DNA of 64,000 nt, taken from the NCBI RefSeq assembly GCF_030815485.1, contig NZ_JAUSWV010000002.1:558001-622000 (forward strand), written 5' to 3'. Position numbers and translations under genes: made by a program. How positions within the stretch are numbered: position 1 is the first letter of the stretch; every line of letters starts with the position of its first letter. The DNA is from Streptomyces rishiriensis (GTDB lineage: Bacteria > Actinomycetota > Actinomycetes > Streptomycetales > Streptomycetaceae). This document shows positions 30,835 to 39,452 of the stretch, in pieces. The notes under the pieces are model-generated. The model was not told the DNA's origin, ran no database searches, and was given only the letters and a program-made list of their open reading frames with translations.

Positions 30835-31716
30835 GTGTCCCCTGAGTACCCTCGTCCGCAGCCCGGTCGTGAGTTCGTCCTCACCCTCTCCTGTCCCGAC
30901 AGCGCCGGTCTGGTCCACGCCGTGAGCGGCTTCCTCGTCAGGAACTCCGGCAACATCCTGGAAAGCCAGCAGTTCGACGACCGGCTTCAGGGCCGCTTCT
31001 TCATGAGGGTTCACTTCGACGTTTCCGACCCGGACGCCACGGTGAGAACACTGCGTAGCCGATTCGGGCCCGTCGCCGAGGCGTACCGCATCACGTGGTC
31101 CCTGAGCGAGGCGTCGACGCCGACCCGGACGCTGATCATGGTGTCCAGGTTCGGCCACTGCCTCAACGATCTGCTCTTCCGCCAACGCACCGGCGCGCTC
31201 GCCATCGAGATACCGGCGATCGTCTCCAACCACCGGGACTTCGAGGGCCTGGCGCAGACGTACGGCATCCCCTTCCACCACATACCCGTCACCACGGACA
31301 CCAAGGCCGCGGCCGAGGCGCGCCTGCTGGAGCTGGTGCGGGAACTGGACGTCGACCTGGTGGTGCTGGCCCGCTACATGCAGGTCCTCTCCGACGACCT
31401 CTGCAAGCAGCTCGAGGGTCGCGCCATCAACATCCACCACTCCTTCCTCCCCAGCTTCAAGGGCGCACGACCCTACGGCCAGGCCTACGACCGTGGCGTG
31501 AAGCTCGTCGGCGCGACGGCGCACTATGTGACCCCGGACCTGGACGAGGGGCAGATCATCGAGCAGGACGTGGTCAGGGTGGATCACTCGCTCGACCCCG
31601 GCGACCTGGTCACGGTCGGCCGGGACGTGGAGGCGCAGGTGCTCGCGCATGCCGTCAAGTGGCACAGCGAGAGCCGCGTCATGGTGTACGGCAACCGCAC
31701 GGTGGTCTTCCGCTGA
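30835..31716 (+). CDS. purU: Formyltetrahydrofolate deformylase
   Basis: 293-residue enzyme that hydrolyses 10-formyl-THF to formate and THF. An N-terminal ACT domain (about 10-85, LTLSCPDSAGLVHAVSG) precedes a formyltransferase-like domain with the active-site region NIHHSFLPSFKGA and the later TAHYVTPDLDEG. Start GTG 30835 lies five bases after GGAGG; the longer upstream frame crosses the operator. Divergent from betB. In this setting it recycles tetrahydrofolate loaded with one-carbon units by the dimethylglycine and sarcosine oxidases. Confidence 0.93.
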   Translation: MSPEYPRPQPGREFVLTLSCPDSAGLVHAVSGFLVRNSGNILESQQFDDRLQGRFFMRVHFDVSDPDATVRTLRSRFGPVAEAYRITWSLSEASTPTRTLIMVSRFGHCLNDLLFRQRTGALAIEIPAIVSNHRDFEGLAQTYGIPFHHIPVTTDTKAAAEARLLELVRELDVDLVVLARYMQVLSDDLCKQLEGRAINIHHSFLPSFKGARPYGQAYDRGVKLVGATAHYVTPDLDEGQIIEQDVVRVDHSLDPGDLVTVGRDVEAQVLAHAVKWHSESRVMVYGNRTVVFR

Positions 31717-31730
31717 GCGGTCCTCGCACG

Positions 31731-31766
31731 AGGGGGGCGGGGCCGGAGCTCCGGCCCCGCCCCCCT
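31731..31766 (+). terminator. Terminator after purU
   Basis: A perfect 36-base palindrome, arms 31731-31748 and 31749-31766, centred on GGAGCTCC and followed by TTT. It starts 15 bases after the purU stop. Confidence 0.85.
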
Positions 31767-31837
31767 TTCCGTATACGAACCTCGTCAGCCGTCCAGCCGC
31801 TCCGGCACGGCGCGGCGCCACCGTTCCGTCTCGGCGT

Positions 31838-32061
31838 GCCCCTCGCCCGCAGCAGCCGCGCGGACACGTGCGGGACGACGCGGTATCCCCGCGCAGCGAG
31901 GCGGGTGGCGAGTACGAGGGTCGGTTCCAGGCCCTTGACCGGCGACGCCGTCACGGTGACGACGACCTCGCGCGGGACATGGGCGAGCACCTTGTCCTCG
32001 GCCTCCTTCGTGGGCAGCACCTCTTAGCGGACGCCGTCCGGCAGCGCCCTCGGTCCTGAGC
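31838..32061 (-). pseudogene. Remnant of methylenetetrahydrofolate reductase
   Basis: One minus-strand frame reads like the N-terminal part of an actinobacterial methylenetetrahydrofolate reductase: LPDGVR, then a TAA where the family has Tyr, then EVLPTKEAEDKVL, TVTASPVKGLEPTLVLA and GYRVVPHVSARLLRARG, after which similarity stops. The rest of the TIM barrel is missing and no start precedes it. It sits between the purU terminator and the betA stop. An intact copy would process the methylene-THF produced by the betaine block, so this looks like decay of a former cluster member. The family match is from memory. Confidence 0.65.
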
Positions 32062-32071
32062 CGGCCAACGT

Positions 32072-33757
32072 CTACCGGACCTGCTGCCGGCCGTCACGGC
32101 GCCGGTCGTCACGGTGCCGGTAGTACACGGCCTTCGACGGCGGCTGCGGCTCCTTGCCGAGGATCAGGTCGGCGGCCTTCTCCGCGATCATCATCACCGG
32201 CGCGTAGATGTTGCCGTTGGTGACGTACGGCATCACCGAGGCGTCCACCACGCGCAGCCCCTCCAGGCCGTGCACGCGCATGCTGGTGGGGTCGACGACG
32301 GACATCTCGTCGGTGCCCATCTTGCAGGTGCAGGACGGGTGCAGGGCGGTCTCGCCCTCCTTCGCGACCCAGGCGAGGATCTCCTCGTCCGTCGCCACCT
32401 CCCGGCCGGGCGAGATCTCCCCGTCGTTGTAGGGGGCGAGCGCGGGCTGGTCGAGGAGCTTGCGGGCCACGCGGATCGCCTCGACCCACTCACGACGGTC
32501 CTGTTCGGTGGAGAGGTAGTTGAAGCGGAGCGCCGGGTGTTCGCGCGGATCCGTGCTCTTGATCTTCACCGAGCCGACGGCGTCGGAGTACATGGGGCCC
32601 ACGTGTACCTGGTAGCCGTGGCCACCGGCCGGCGAGGAGCCGTCGTAGCGGACCGCGATCGGCAGGAAGTGGAACATCAGGTTGGGGTAGTCCACGTCCT
32701 CGTTGCTGCGGGCGAAGCCGCCGGCCTCGAAGTGGTTGGTCGCGGCGGGCCCCTTGCGGAAGAGCCACTGGAGCCCGATGAAGGGGGCCCGCCACTTGGC
32801 CATGTACGGCTGCATGGAGACCGGTTGCCTACAGGCGTACTGGACGTAGACCTCCAGATGGTCCTGCATGTTCTCGCCGACGCCGGGAAGGTCGTGGACG
32901 ACGTCGACGCCGAGGGCGCCCAGTTCCTCCGCGTTGCCGACCCCGGAGAGCTGGAGCAGTTGCGGGGAGTTGATCGCGCCGCCGCACAGGATGACTTCCG
33001 CGGCGCGGACCTGCCGGGGCGCACCCTTGCCGCGCCGGTACTCGACGCCGACGGCCCGCTTGCCCTCGAAGAGCACCCGCGTGACGAGGGCGCGGGTCCT
33101 GACCGTGAGGTTGGGCCGCTTTCTGACGGGCTTGAGATACGCCTTCGAGGCCGACAGGCGACGTCCGCGGTGGACGTTGCGGTCGAACTTGGCGAACCCC
33201 TCCTGCCGGAAGCCGTTGACGTCGTCGGTGGGCGGGTAGCCCGCTTCCCGGGTGGCCTCGAGGAAGGCGCCGAAGAGCGGGTTCGTCGCGGGGCCGCGTT
33301 CGAGGACGAGGGGTCCGTCGTGGCCGCGGAACTCGTCGTCCGGGTCGGCGGCCAGACAGTTCTCCATGCGCCGGAAGTAGGGCAGACAGTGCGCGTAGTC
33401 CCAGGTCTCCATCCCGGGGTCGGCCGCCCAGCGCTCGTAGTCCATCGGGTTGCCGCGCTGGAAGATCATGCCGTTGATGCTGCTGGAGCCGCCCAGCACC
33501 TTGCCGCGGGCGTGGTAGACGCGCCGGCCCCCCATGTGGGGCTCGGGCTCGGACTCGTACTTCCAGTCGTAGAACCGGCTGCCGATCGGGTAGGTCAGGG
33601 CCGCGGGCATATGGATGAAGACGTCCCACGGGTAGTCGGAGCGACCGGCCTCCAGCACCAGCACCCGGTTCGCCGGGTCCGCGGAGAGTCTGTTCGCCAG
33701 TGCGCTGCCGGCCGATCCGCCGCCGACGATGACGAAGTCGTATTGCAGGGGAGCCAT
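32072..33757 (-). CDS. betA: Choline dehydrogenase (GMC oxidoreductase)
   Basis: 561-residue FAD-dependent GMC oxidoreductase. Seen: the flavin motif GGGSAG at 12-17, the GGSSSINGM segment (GMC signature 1 region), [15 protein letters not shown] (signature 2) and the C-terminal HPSCTCKMG with the later NGNIYAP, which carry the catalytic His/Asn region. It oxidises choline to betaine aldehyde. ATG 33757 follows GAGG; the longer frame upstream runs over the operator. Divergent from the IclR gene. Other GMC alcohol oxidases exist, but the similarity in length and the neighbours favour choline. Confidence 0.92.
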   Translation of the reverse strand: MAPLQYDFVIVGGGSAGSALANRLSADPANRVLVLEAGRSDYPWDVFIHMPAALTYPIGSRFYDWKYESEPEPHMGGRRVYHARGKVLGGSSSINGMIFQRGNPMDYERWAADPGMETWDYAHCLPYFRRMENCLAADPDDEFRGHDGPLVLERGPATNPLFGAFLEATREAGYPPTDDVNGFRQEGFAKFDRNVHRGRRLSASKAYLKPVRKRPNLTVRTRALVTRVLFEGKRAVGVEYRRGKGAPRQVRAAEVILCGGAINSPQLLQLSGVGNAEELGALGVDVVHDLPGVGENMQDHLEVYVQYACRQPVSMQPYMAKWRAPFIGLQWLFRKGPAATNHFEAGGFARSNEDVDYPNLMFHFLPIAVRYDGSSPAGGHGYQVHVGPMYSDAVGSVKIKSTDPREHPALRFNYLSTEQDRREWVEAIRVARKLLDQPALAPYNDGEISPGREVATDEEILAWVAKEGETALHPSCTCKMGTDEMSVVDPTSMRVHGLEGLRVVDASVMPYVTNGNIYAPVMMIAEKAADLILGKEPQPPSKAVYYRHRDDRRRDGRQQVR

Positions 33758-33825
33758 GGTGCCTCGTCTCGCTCGCGCCGTAGATACGCGAGGCATGGTA
33801 ATGGAGGTAGCGTCATGCGCACCAG

Positions 33826-33842
33826 GTTGCGAACAACGCAAC
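33826..33842. promoter_or_regulatory. Putative IclR operator, betA
   Basis: GTTGC-GAACAAC-GCAAC is a perfect 10 of 10 copy of the palindrome, 68 bases upstream of betA. Confidence 0.6.
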
Positions 33843-33871
33843 TTGAAGGGCCTTTGTTTCCGCTGGATTGC

Positions 33872-33908
33872 TTGCCGCCGTGTTGTTTACTGCGCGTATA
33901 GTTGTGTT
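33872..33908 (+). promoter_or_regulatory. Putative promoter of a leaderless iclR transcript
   Basis: A -10-like TATAGT at 33897-33902 lies six bases before the GTG start at 33909, with a -35-like TTGCCG at 33872-33877 (19-base spacer). No ribosome-binding site is present, so transcription probably starts at the GTG itself. Confidence 0.45.
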
Positions 33909-33917
33909 GTGAGCAAC
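33901..33917. promoter_or_regulatory. Putative IclR operator overlapping the iclR start
   Basis: GTTGT-GTTGTGA-GCAAC matches 9 of 10 positions and covers the end of the -10 element and the start codon of the IclR gene, which suggests autoregulation. Confidence 0.5.
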
Positions 33918-34706
33918 CACAGCCAAGACACCGAAACGACAGGTTCGCAGGCCGGCGGAGTGCAGTCGGTGGACCGCGCCATCAGCGTCCTCGAAATTCT
34001 CGCCCAACGCGGCGAGGCGGGCGTCAGCGAGGTGGCCGCCGAAATCGACGTGCACAAGTCCACCGCGTTTCGTCTGCTCGGCGCCCTGGAGGCGCGCGGT
34101 CTGGTGGAGCAGGCGGGCGAACGCGGCAAGTACCGCCTCGGCTTCGGCATCGTGCGCCTGGCCGGTGCGGTGACCGGACGCATCGACATCACCCAGCAGG
34201 GCCGCCCGGTCTGTGAGCGCCTCGCCGAGGAGATCGGCGAGACGGTGAACATCGCCGTCCTGCAGGAGCACTACGCGATCAACCTCTACCAGGTGCGCGG
34301 CCCCGGGGCCATCACCGCGCACAACTGGGTCGGCCAGCTGACCCCGTTGCACGCCACCTCCAGCGGCAAGATCCTGCTGGCCCACCTCCCCGCCAAGGAG
34401 CGCGCCGCCCTGCTGGCCGAGACCGGGATGAAGAAGGTCACGCCGCACACCATCACCGCCAAGACCAAGATCGAGAAGAACCTCGCCGAGGCCCGTGAGC
34501 GCGGCTACGCCTGGACGCTGGAGGAGCTGGAGATCGGCCTGCACGCCATGGCCGCGCCGGTCCGCGACCGCGACGGAGAGGTCATCGCGGCACTGAGCGC
34601 CTCGGGGCCCGCGTACCGCTTCACCGAGGAGCGTCTGCACGCACTCTCCCCGGTGCTGCTCAAGGGCGCCGACGAGATCAGTCACCGGATGGGCTACCTG
34701 GGCTGA
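33909..34706 (+). CDS. IclR family regulator of the betaine block
   Basis: 265-residue regulator. The N-terminal winged helix (about 18-80) reads QSVDRAISVLEIL, then VSEVAAEIDVHKSTAFRLLGAL; the C-terminal IclR effector domain follows (about 90-260; HATSSGKILLA and the late GLHAMAAPV). IclR proteins bind small metabolites in that domain and act as repressors or activators. Its central place among the choline and betaine genes, and a shared palindrome at each promoter, indicate it controls them; the effector could be choline, betaine or a demethylated product. Start GTG 33909, probably leaderless. Confidence 0.9.
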   Translation: MSNHSQDTETTGSQAGGVQSVDRAISVLEILAQRGEAGVSEVAAEIDVHKSTAFRLLGALEARGLVEQAGERGKYRLGFGIVRLAGAVTGRIDITQQGRPVCERLAEEIGETVNIAVLQEHYAINLYQVRGPGAITAHNWVGQLTPLHATSSGKILLAHLPAKERAALLAETGMKKVTPHTITAKTKIEKNLAEARERGYAWTLEELEIGLHAMAAPVRDRDGEVIAALSASGPAYRFTEERLHALSPVLLKGADEISHRMGYLG

Positions 34707-34719
34707 CCGGCCGGCCCGG

Positions 34720-35850
34720 CTACTGCGGGCCGCCGCCCAGACGCTCGTTGACCCAGTCGTGGAACGCGCCGATGTGGTGCTCGCTGGGCACCAGCACCCC
34801 GCCCTTGGCGTACAGGCGGGAGCTCATCCCGGGCTGTGTGCGCTCGCACGCGTCGAAGTCCTGCCGGTTGACCCGGTCGAAGAGTTCCACCGACCGGCTG
34901 ACGTCCTTGCCGCTCTCGACGACGTGCGGGAGGTAGAGCCAGTCGCACTCGACGATCGTGCGGTCGACGGCCACCGGGTACATCCGGTGGAAGATCACAT
35001 GGTCGGGGACGAGGTTGACGAAGACCTGCGGCCTGACGGTGATCGCGTAGTAGCGGCGGTCCTGGTCCTTGGCCACCCCGGGGATGCGGTCGAGACCCTC
35101 GGAACCGTCCACGGTGAAGCCCTGCACCTCCTGGCCGAACTCGGCGCCGTGCCCGACGTAGTACTGCGCGGCGTATCCGTCGGCGAACTCGGGTAGCACC
35201 TCGGTGAGTTCGGGGTGGATGGTGGCGCAGTGGTAGCACTCCATGAAGTTCTCGACGATGAGTTTCCAGTTCGCCCGCACGTCATAGACGATCCGCCTGC
35301 CCACCGAGAGGTGGTCGATGTCGTAGCGCTCGATCGACTCCACGTCGCCGAGGCGGGCGACGACGTCGCCGACGACGGCCTCCTCGAACGAGGGCGGGTC
35401 CTCGGCGAGGCACACCCAGACGTAGCCGAGCCATTCGCGCACCGCCACGGCGACCAGACCGTACTCGGTACGCCCGACATCGGGCATCTTGGTGAGGTTG
35501 GGCGCCGCGACGAGCTTCCCGTTCAGGTCGTACGTCCAGGCGTGGTACGGGCATTGGAAGGCCCGCTTGACCTCGCCGCTCTCCTCGGTGCGGAGCCTGG
35601 CCCCGCGATGCCGGCACACATTGAAGTAGGCACGGACGGCGTTGTCCCGCGCGCGGGTGAGCAGGATGCTCTCGCGGCCCACGTCGACGGTGCGGAAGGC
35701 ACCCGGCTTCGCCAGCTCCGAGGCGCGCGCGGCGCAGAACCACACGGTCTCGAATATGCGCTCCTGCTCCTGGGCGAAGACCGTCGGATCCGTATAGGAG
35801 GAACCGGGGAGGGTGGCGATCAGGCTGTCCGGAAGTCCGGTCGAGGTCAC
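34720..35850 (-). CDS. gbcA: Rieske-type glycine betaine monooxygenase, oxygenase subunit
   Basis: 376-residue Rieske non-heme iron oxygenase. The Rieske [2Fe-2S] ligands are Cys79, His81, Cys100 and His103 (CRHRG...CPYHAW). The mononuclear iron site includes His208 and His213 in the ECYHCATIHPEL region. Proteins of this type N-demethylate glycine betaine to dimethylglycine plus formaldehyde. GTG 35850 follows GAGGAG by six bases; upstream codons overlap the operator. Its electron donors are encoded just upstream on the same strand. Demethylation of carnitine-like or stachydrine-like compounds is an alternative, but the downstream dimethylglycine and sarcosine enzymes fit betaine. Confidence 0.87.
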   Translation of the reverse strand: MTSTGLPDSLIATLPGSSYTDPTVFAQEQERIFETVWFCAARASELAKPGAFRTVDVGRESILLTRARDNAVRAYFNVCRHRGARLRTEESGEVKRAFQCPYHAWTYDLNGKLVAAPNLTKMPDVGRTEYGLVAVAVREWLGYVWVCLAEDPPSFEEAVVGDVVARLGDVESIERYDIDHLSVGRRIVYDVRANWKLIVENFMECYHCATIHPELTEVLPEFADGYAAQYYVGHGAEFGQEVQGFTVDGSEGLDRIPGVAKDQDRRYYAITVRPQVFVNLVPDHVIFHRMYPVAVDRTIVECDWLYLPHVVESGKDVSRSVELFDRVNRQDFDACERTQPGMSSRLYAKGGVLVPSEHHIGAFHDWVNERLGGGPQ

Positions 35851-35916
35851 AGGGCACTCCTCGGGAAACGTCGTGGAGGGGACATGCACGCGCCGGGAGG
35901 AGCGACTCCGGACGGC

Positions 35917-35933
35917 GTTGTGCATCAAGCAAC
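35917..35933. promoter_or_regulatory. Putative IclR operator, gbcA
   Basis: GTTGT-GCATCAA-GCAAC matches 9 of 10 positions, 66 bases upstream of the gbcA start. A looser copy (CTGCG-N7-CGCAA) follows at 35935-35951. Confidence 0.5.
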
Positions 35934-35980
35934 GCTGCGTGCCATACGCAACGGCAGCATGGGATGCCACAGGAACGGTG

Positions 35981-37144
35981 TCAAGACGTCGCGGCGGCGA
36001 GCTGCTTGCGCCAGCGCGTGAACGACCGCGCCTGGTTCATGCCGAGCACCGCGACGGGATCTCCGGCACGCCGGTAGACGGCCAGGACGTCACGGTCGTC
36101 CACGGCGCCCTCCTCGACGGTCACGCTGTCGGCGCCGGCCGCGTGTCCGGCGAACTGGATCCTGACCCCGTACTGGTCGGACCAGAAATACGGCGGCCGG
36201 GGCACGCCCGGCGTGACCGCACCTCCCGCCAGCAGGGTGGCGACGGCGGCGTCGGGGCGCTCCCGCGCGCCGGTCCAGTGCTCGACGCGGCGGTGGGCTC
36301 TGGCGCGGGGGTCGTACCAGTTGGCGCAGTCGCCGACCGCGACCACCCCGGCCAGGCCGGTGCGCCCGTCGGCACCGCACTTCACGCCGTTGTCGAGTTC
36401 GATGCCGGACCCCTCCAGCCACTCCACGCACGGGCGGGCGCCCACCCCGACGACGACGGTGTCCGCCGGGATGCCGCGGCCGTCCTCGAGCACCACGGCA
36501 TCCACGTGCCGCTCCCCGCTCAGCCCCTTGACGCCCACGCCGCACAGCAGCCGTACGCCGTGGTCCGCGTGCAGGCCGGAGACGACGCCGCCCATGGCCG
36601 CTCCGAGCGGCCCGGACAACGGCGTCGGGGCCGCTTCGACGACCGTCACGTCGAGCCCCAGGGCGCGGGCGGTGGAGGCCACCTCGGCGCCGACGAACCC
36701 ACCGCCGATCACCACCAGCCGCCCCCCTCGGGCCAGTTCGTCGCGCAGGGCGCGGGCGTCGTCCAGAGTGCGCAGGACGTGCACGCCGGCCAGGCCGTCG
36801 GCGCCGGGGAGCCTGCGTGCGGCGGCACCGGTCGCGATGACGAGGCCGTCGACGCGGACCTCCCGTCCGTCGGCCAGCCGCAGGGCACGGCGGGTGCGGT
36901 CGAGGCCGGTGGCGCGAACGCCGAGCAGCCACTGCGCACCGAGGTCCTCGTCGTGCGCCTCCAGCGCGAGGTCGGCCTCACCGAGGGCGCCGGCCAGGAA
37001 CTCCTTGGACAGCGGCGGCCGGTCGTACGGGCGATGGAACTCCTCGCCGACGACGACCAGCCGTCCGTCGTAGCCCCGCTTGCGCAGGGAGCGCGCCGCC
37101 GACAGCCCGGCGAGCGAGGCGCCCACCACGGCCACGGTTCTCAC
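35981..37144 (-). CDS. FAD-dependent ferredoxin reductase
   Basis: 387-residue pyridine-nucleotide-disulfide-type reductase, as used with Rieske ferredoxins. Two dinucleotide motifs are seen: VVGASLAGLSAA near residues 5-16 for FAD, and VIGGGFVGAEVA near 145-156 for NAD(P)H. The GVVAVGDCANW segment near 275-285 is the FAD-ribityl contact of this family. The start GTG at 37144 overlaps the ferredoxin stop (GTGA), indicating coupled translation. It should pass electrons from NAD(P)H to the adjacent Rieske ferredoxin and on to the oxygenase. Confidence 0.9.
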   Translation of the reverse strand: MRTVAVVGASLAGLSAARSLRKRGYDGRLVVVGEEFHRPYDRPPLSKEFLAGALGEADLALEAHDEDLGAQWLLGVRATGLDRTRRALRLADGREVRVDGLVIATGAAARRLPGADGLAGVHVLRTLDDARALRDELARGGRLVVIGGGFVGAEVASTARALGLDVTVVEAAPTPLSGPLGAAMGGVVSGLHADHGVRLLCGVGVKGLSGERHVDAVVLEDGRGIPADTVVVGVGARPCVEWLEGSGIELDNGVKCGADGRTGLAGVVAVGDCANWYDPRARAHRRVEHWTGARERPDAAVATLLAGGAVTPGVPRPPYFWSDQYGVRIQFAGHAAGADSVTVEEGAVDDRDVLAVYRRAGDPVAVLGMNQARSFTRWRKQLAAATS

Positions 37145-37503
37145 GCGGAACCCCCGGCGAGCCGGGACGCGACACAGGGCGGCAGGTCGGGGGCGTCCGT
37201 CGACAGCCGGACGTGGATCACGCCGTCCTCGACGACGACCTCGTGCGTGCGCACCGGGCGCTTGGCCGGCGGGGCGTCGACTGCGCCGGTGCGCAGGTCG
37301 AACTTCGAGGCATGCAGCGGGCATTCCACCTCGCAGCCCTCCAGCCAGCCGTCGGCGAGCGAGGCGTCCTGGTGGGTGCAGGTGTCGTCGATGGCGAAGA
37401 ACTCGCCGTCGTCGGTATGGAACACCGAGACCGGCGGATCGATGTCGAGCCGGAAGGCCTCGCCTCGCGGGAGGTCCGCGAGACGGCACGCGGGAATCTT
37501 CAT
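37141..37503 (-). CDS. Rieske [2Fe-2S] ferredoxin
   Basis: 120-residue Rieske ferredoxin of the dioxygenase-electron-donor type. Cluster ligands are Cys42-x-His44 and Cys61-x2-His64 (CTHQ...CPLH). There is no membrane anchor, so it is a soluble shuttle between the reductase encoded next and the oxygenase. The ATG at 37503 begins the operon, 28 bases after a putative IclR operator. Confidence 0.92.
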   Translation of the reverse strand: MKIPACRLADLPRGEAFRLDIDPPVSVFHTDDGEFFAIDDTCTHQDASLADGWLEGCEVECPLHASKFDLRTGAVDAPPAKRPVRTHEVVVEDGVIHVRLSTDAPDLPPCVASRLAGGSA

Positions 37504-37530
37504 GACACCTCGGTGCGTATGACGAAACGG

Positions 37531-37547
37531 ATTGCGGTAAGCGCAAC
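37531..37547. promoter_or_regulatory. Putative IclR operator, ferredoxin-reductase operon
   Basis: ATTGC-GGTAAGC-GCAAC matches 9 of 10 positions, 28 bases upstream of the ferredoxin start. Confidence 0.5.
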
Positions 37548-37614
37548 ATCAGTCTGGAGTCGGCCACGAACCCTTGTCAAGGCGTTCACGAGCCGCACAA
37601 CTCGGCTTCGCGGA

Positions 37615-37631
37615 GTTGCTGCTGACGCAAT
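37615..37631. promoter_or_regulatory. Second putative IclR operator upstream of the ferredoxin gene
   Basis: GTTGC-TGCTGAC-GCAAT matches 9 of 10 positions. A further GCAAC half-site follows at 37646-37650. Confidence 0.4.
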
Positions 37632-37948
37632 TCAGTGCGCGCTAAGCAACAATCCTCTGGGTGCCCCGGCCCGGCGGGAACAGGAAGGCGGCCCGCCTCC
37701 TCGCCCCGTCACGGGCGAGGGAACCGGCGCGTCGCCCGCTGTCCGCCGGACCGTCAGAAGCCCCGGTCGATGCACTCCCGGGCGACGCGAAGGGACAGCG
37801 GATCGGGAGACCTGTACGCCTGGACGTTGCCTCCAGGTCCCGATCCGGTTCGTCCGGGCGGGAGGCGGACCCCGTCGTGCGCGTCGGCGCCGGTGAGTGG
37901 CCGGTTCAGGGTGCCGGTCGCGCCGGGGCGCGTCTAGGGTGCTCGGTC

Positions 37949-39247
37949 GTGACACTCTCCTCGGACGGTTCGCCGTTGTGGCGCGACCGACAGTTCGCCC
38001 TGCTCGTATCCGCTCGGGTCGTCTCCGTGTTGGGCAATGGCTTCGCACGGGTGGCCCTGGCGTTCGCCGTGCTCGCGCTGCCCGGGGCGAGTGCGGCTCG
38101 GCTGTCACTGGTGCTGGCCTGCCAGGCGTTGCCGCAGTTGGTGTTCATCCTGGTGGGAGGGGTGATCGCGGATCGTATGTCGCGACCGAGGCTGATGGTC
38201 CTGGCCGACGCGCTGGGGGCTGCCGCCTACGCCGGGCTGGCCGCGATGGTGCTGACCAGGCACGCGCCGTTGGTGGCGATGTGTCTGCTGGCGGTGGTCG
38301 CCGGAACGGCCACGGCACTGTTCGCACCGGCGATGGACGGCGTCGTGCCGTCGGTCGTGCCTGCGGGCCGCCTGCAACAGGCCAACGCGCTGCTTCGGGT
38401 GGGAACCAACAGTTCGCTGCTGCTGGGCCTGGCGCTGTCCGGGGTGACGGTGGCACTGGTGGGCGCCGGCTGGGCGCTCGCGCTCAACGCGGCCTCGTTC
38501 GTCCTCAGCGCGGCGCTGACCACCCGGCTGCGGGTGTCCGTGCGGCCGCGCGGCCGATCGTCGGGGTGGGCCGATCTTCGGGAGGGATGGCGGGAGTTCG
38601 CCTCCCGGCAGTGGCTCTGGGTCGTGGTCGCGCAGTACTCGGTGGTGGTGGCCGCGCTCAACGCCAACGTCGGAGTGCTCGGGCCGCTGACGGCCGAACA
38701 GCACTTCGGCGGGGCGCGGGCCTGGTCGGTCATCGTCGGCGCGCAGGCCCTGGGCACCATCGCCGGAGCGGGACTCGCCACCCGGGTGCGGGTCGGCCGT
38801 CCCCTTCTCGTGGCTGTGCTCTGCACGTTTCCGGCCGCCGTGCCGATCGCCCTGCTCGGCGCCGAAGCCCCGGTCTGGCTGATCGCCGCGGCCATGTTCG
38901 GCGCCGGTATCGCGTCGGACGTCTTCGGCGTGCTGTGGGCGACCACGATCCAGCGGGAGGTCCCGGAGGAGGTGCTGTCGCGCGTCAGTTCCTACGACTG
39001 GTTCGGCTCCCTGGCCTTCGCCCCGCTCGGTCTGCTCGCCGCCGGACCCGTCGCCGCCGCCGTGGGCACCGGAAGGGCGCTCGCCGGCTGCTCGGTCATG
39101 GTCGTCCTGGCCACGGCGGCAGCCCTCCTCTCACCACAGGTGCGCACCCTGCGTACCGTCGCGGAAGCGTCCTCCCCCGCGGACTCGACGGCGGAATCCG
39201 CGGCCGACGTGGAACGCGTGGCCGACGTGAAGCGACGCAAGCGGTGA
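37949..39247 (+). CDS. MFS transporter
   Basis: 432-residue integral membrane protein with about 12 hydrophobic segments, first at about 14-35 (ARVVSVLGNGFARVALAFAV). The loop between helices 2 and 3 reads GGVIADRMSRPRLM, the usual GxxxDRxxRR-type MFS motif A. A polar, charged tail (ADVERVADVKRRKR) ends the protein. Start GTG 37949, with AGGG about 10 bases upstream. It resembles the enterobactin-exporter or macrolide-efflux-like branch; the substrate is unknown. It lies beside the betaine block but shows no operator close to its start, so I do not assign it to that regulon. Confidence 0.87.
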   Translation: MTLSSDGSPLWRDRQFALLVSARVVSVLGNGFARVALAFAVLALPGASAARLSLVLACQALPQLVFILVGGVIADRMSRPRLMVLADALGAAAYAGLAAMVLTRHAPLVAMCLLAVVAGTATALFAPAMDGVVPSVVPAGRLQQANALLRVGTNSSLLLGLALSGVTVALVGAGWALALNAASFVLSAALTTRLRVSVRPRGRSSGWADLREGWREFASRQWLWVVVAQYSVVVAALNANVGVLGPLTAEQHFGGARAWSVIVGAQALGTIAGAGLATRVRVGRPLLVAVLCTFPAAVPIALLGAEAPVWLIAAAMFGAGIASDVFGVLWATTIQREVPEEVLSRVSSYDWFGSLAFAPLGLLAAGPVAAAVGTGRALAGCSVMVVLATAAALLSPQVRTLRTVAEASSPADSTAESAADVERVADVKRRKR

Positions 39248-39343
39248 CCACGGACAGCCGCAATATCGGGCGCGGTACGCCCACGAGTGACGAGGACTGA
39301 GCGGCGCCGACGTCCGCGCACCCCGCCCGGGGCGACCTCCCGC

Positions 39344-39395
39344 CGCGGCCCGTCCAGGGCGGTCGGCGACGCGGCCCGTCCGGGGCGGTCGGCGC
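39344..39395. repeat. 26-base tandem repeat
   Basis: Two copies, 39344-39369 and 39370-39395, identical at 24 of 26 bases, each beginning CGCGGCCCGTCC. It lies between the convergent MFS and TetR genes and is probably non-coding. Confidence 0.65.
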
Positions 39396-39452
39396 CGGCC
39401 GTGCAAGGGGGTTGCGGCGCGGTCGTGGGCACCGGCTGCCGGAGACGAGGCG

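Larger units (their letters stand above)
37504..37948. other. 445-base divergent intergenic region
   Basis: Besides the two operators in its left part, it holds a hairpin with arms CCTCGCCC (37699-37706) and GGGCGAGG (37713-37720). Its right part presumably holds the MFS gene promoter. No gene is supported here. Confidence 0.5.

Noticed and set aside
36213..37073. Plus-strand frames opposite the ferredoxin reductase
   Set aside because: Low-complexity Arg/Pro/Ser translation typical of antisense in high-GC genes.
37949..39247. MFS transporter as part of the betaine regulon
   Set aside because: The GTTGC-N7-GCAAC sites lie more than 300 bases upstream and closer to the divergent ferredoxin gene; the protein does not look like a betaine carrier (BCCT).
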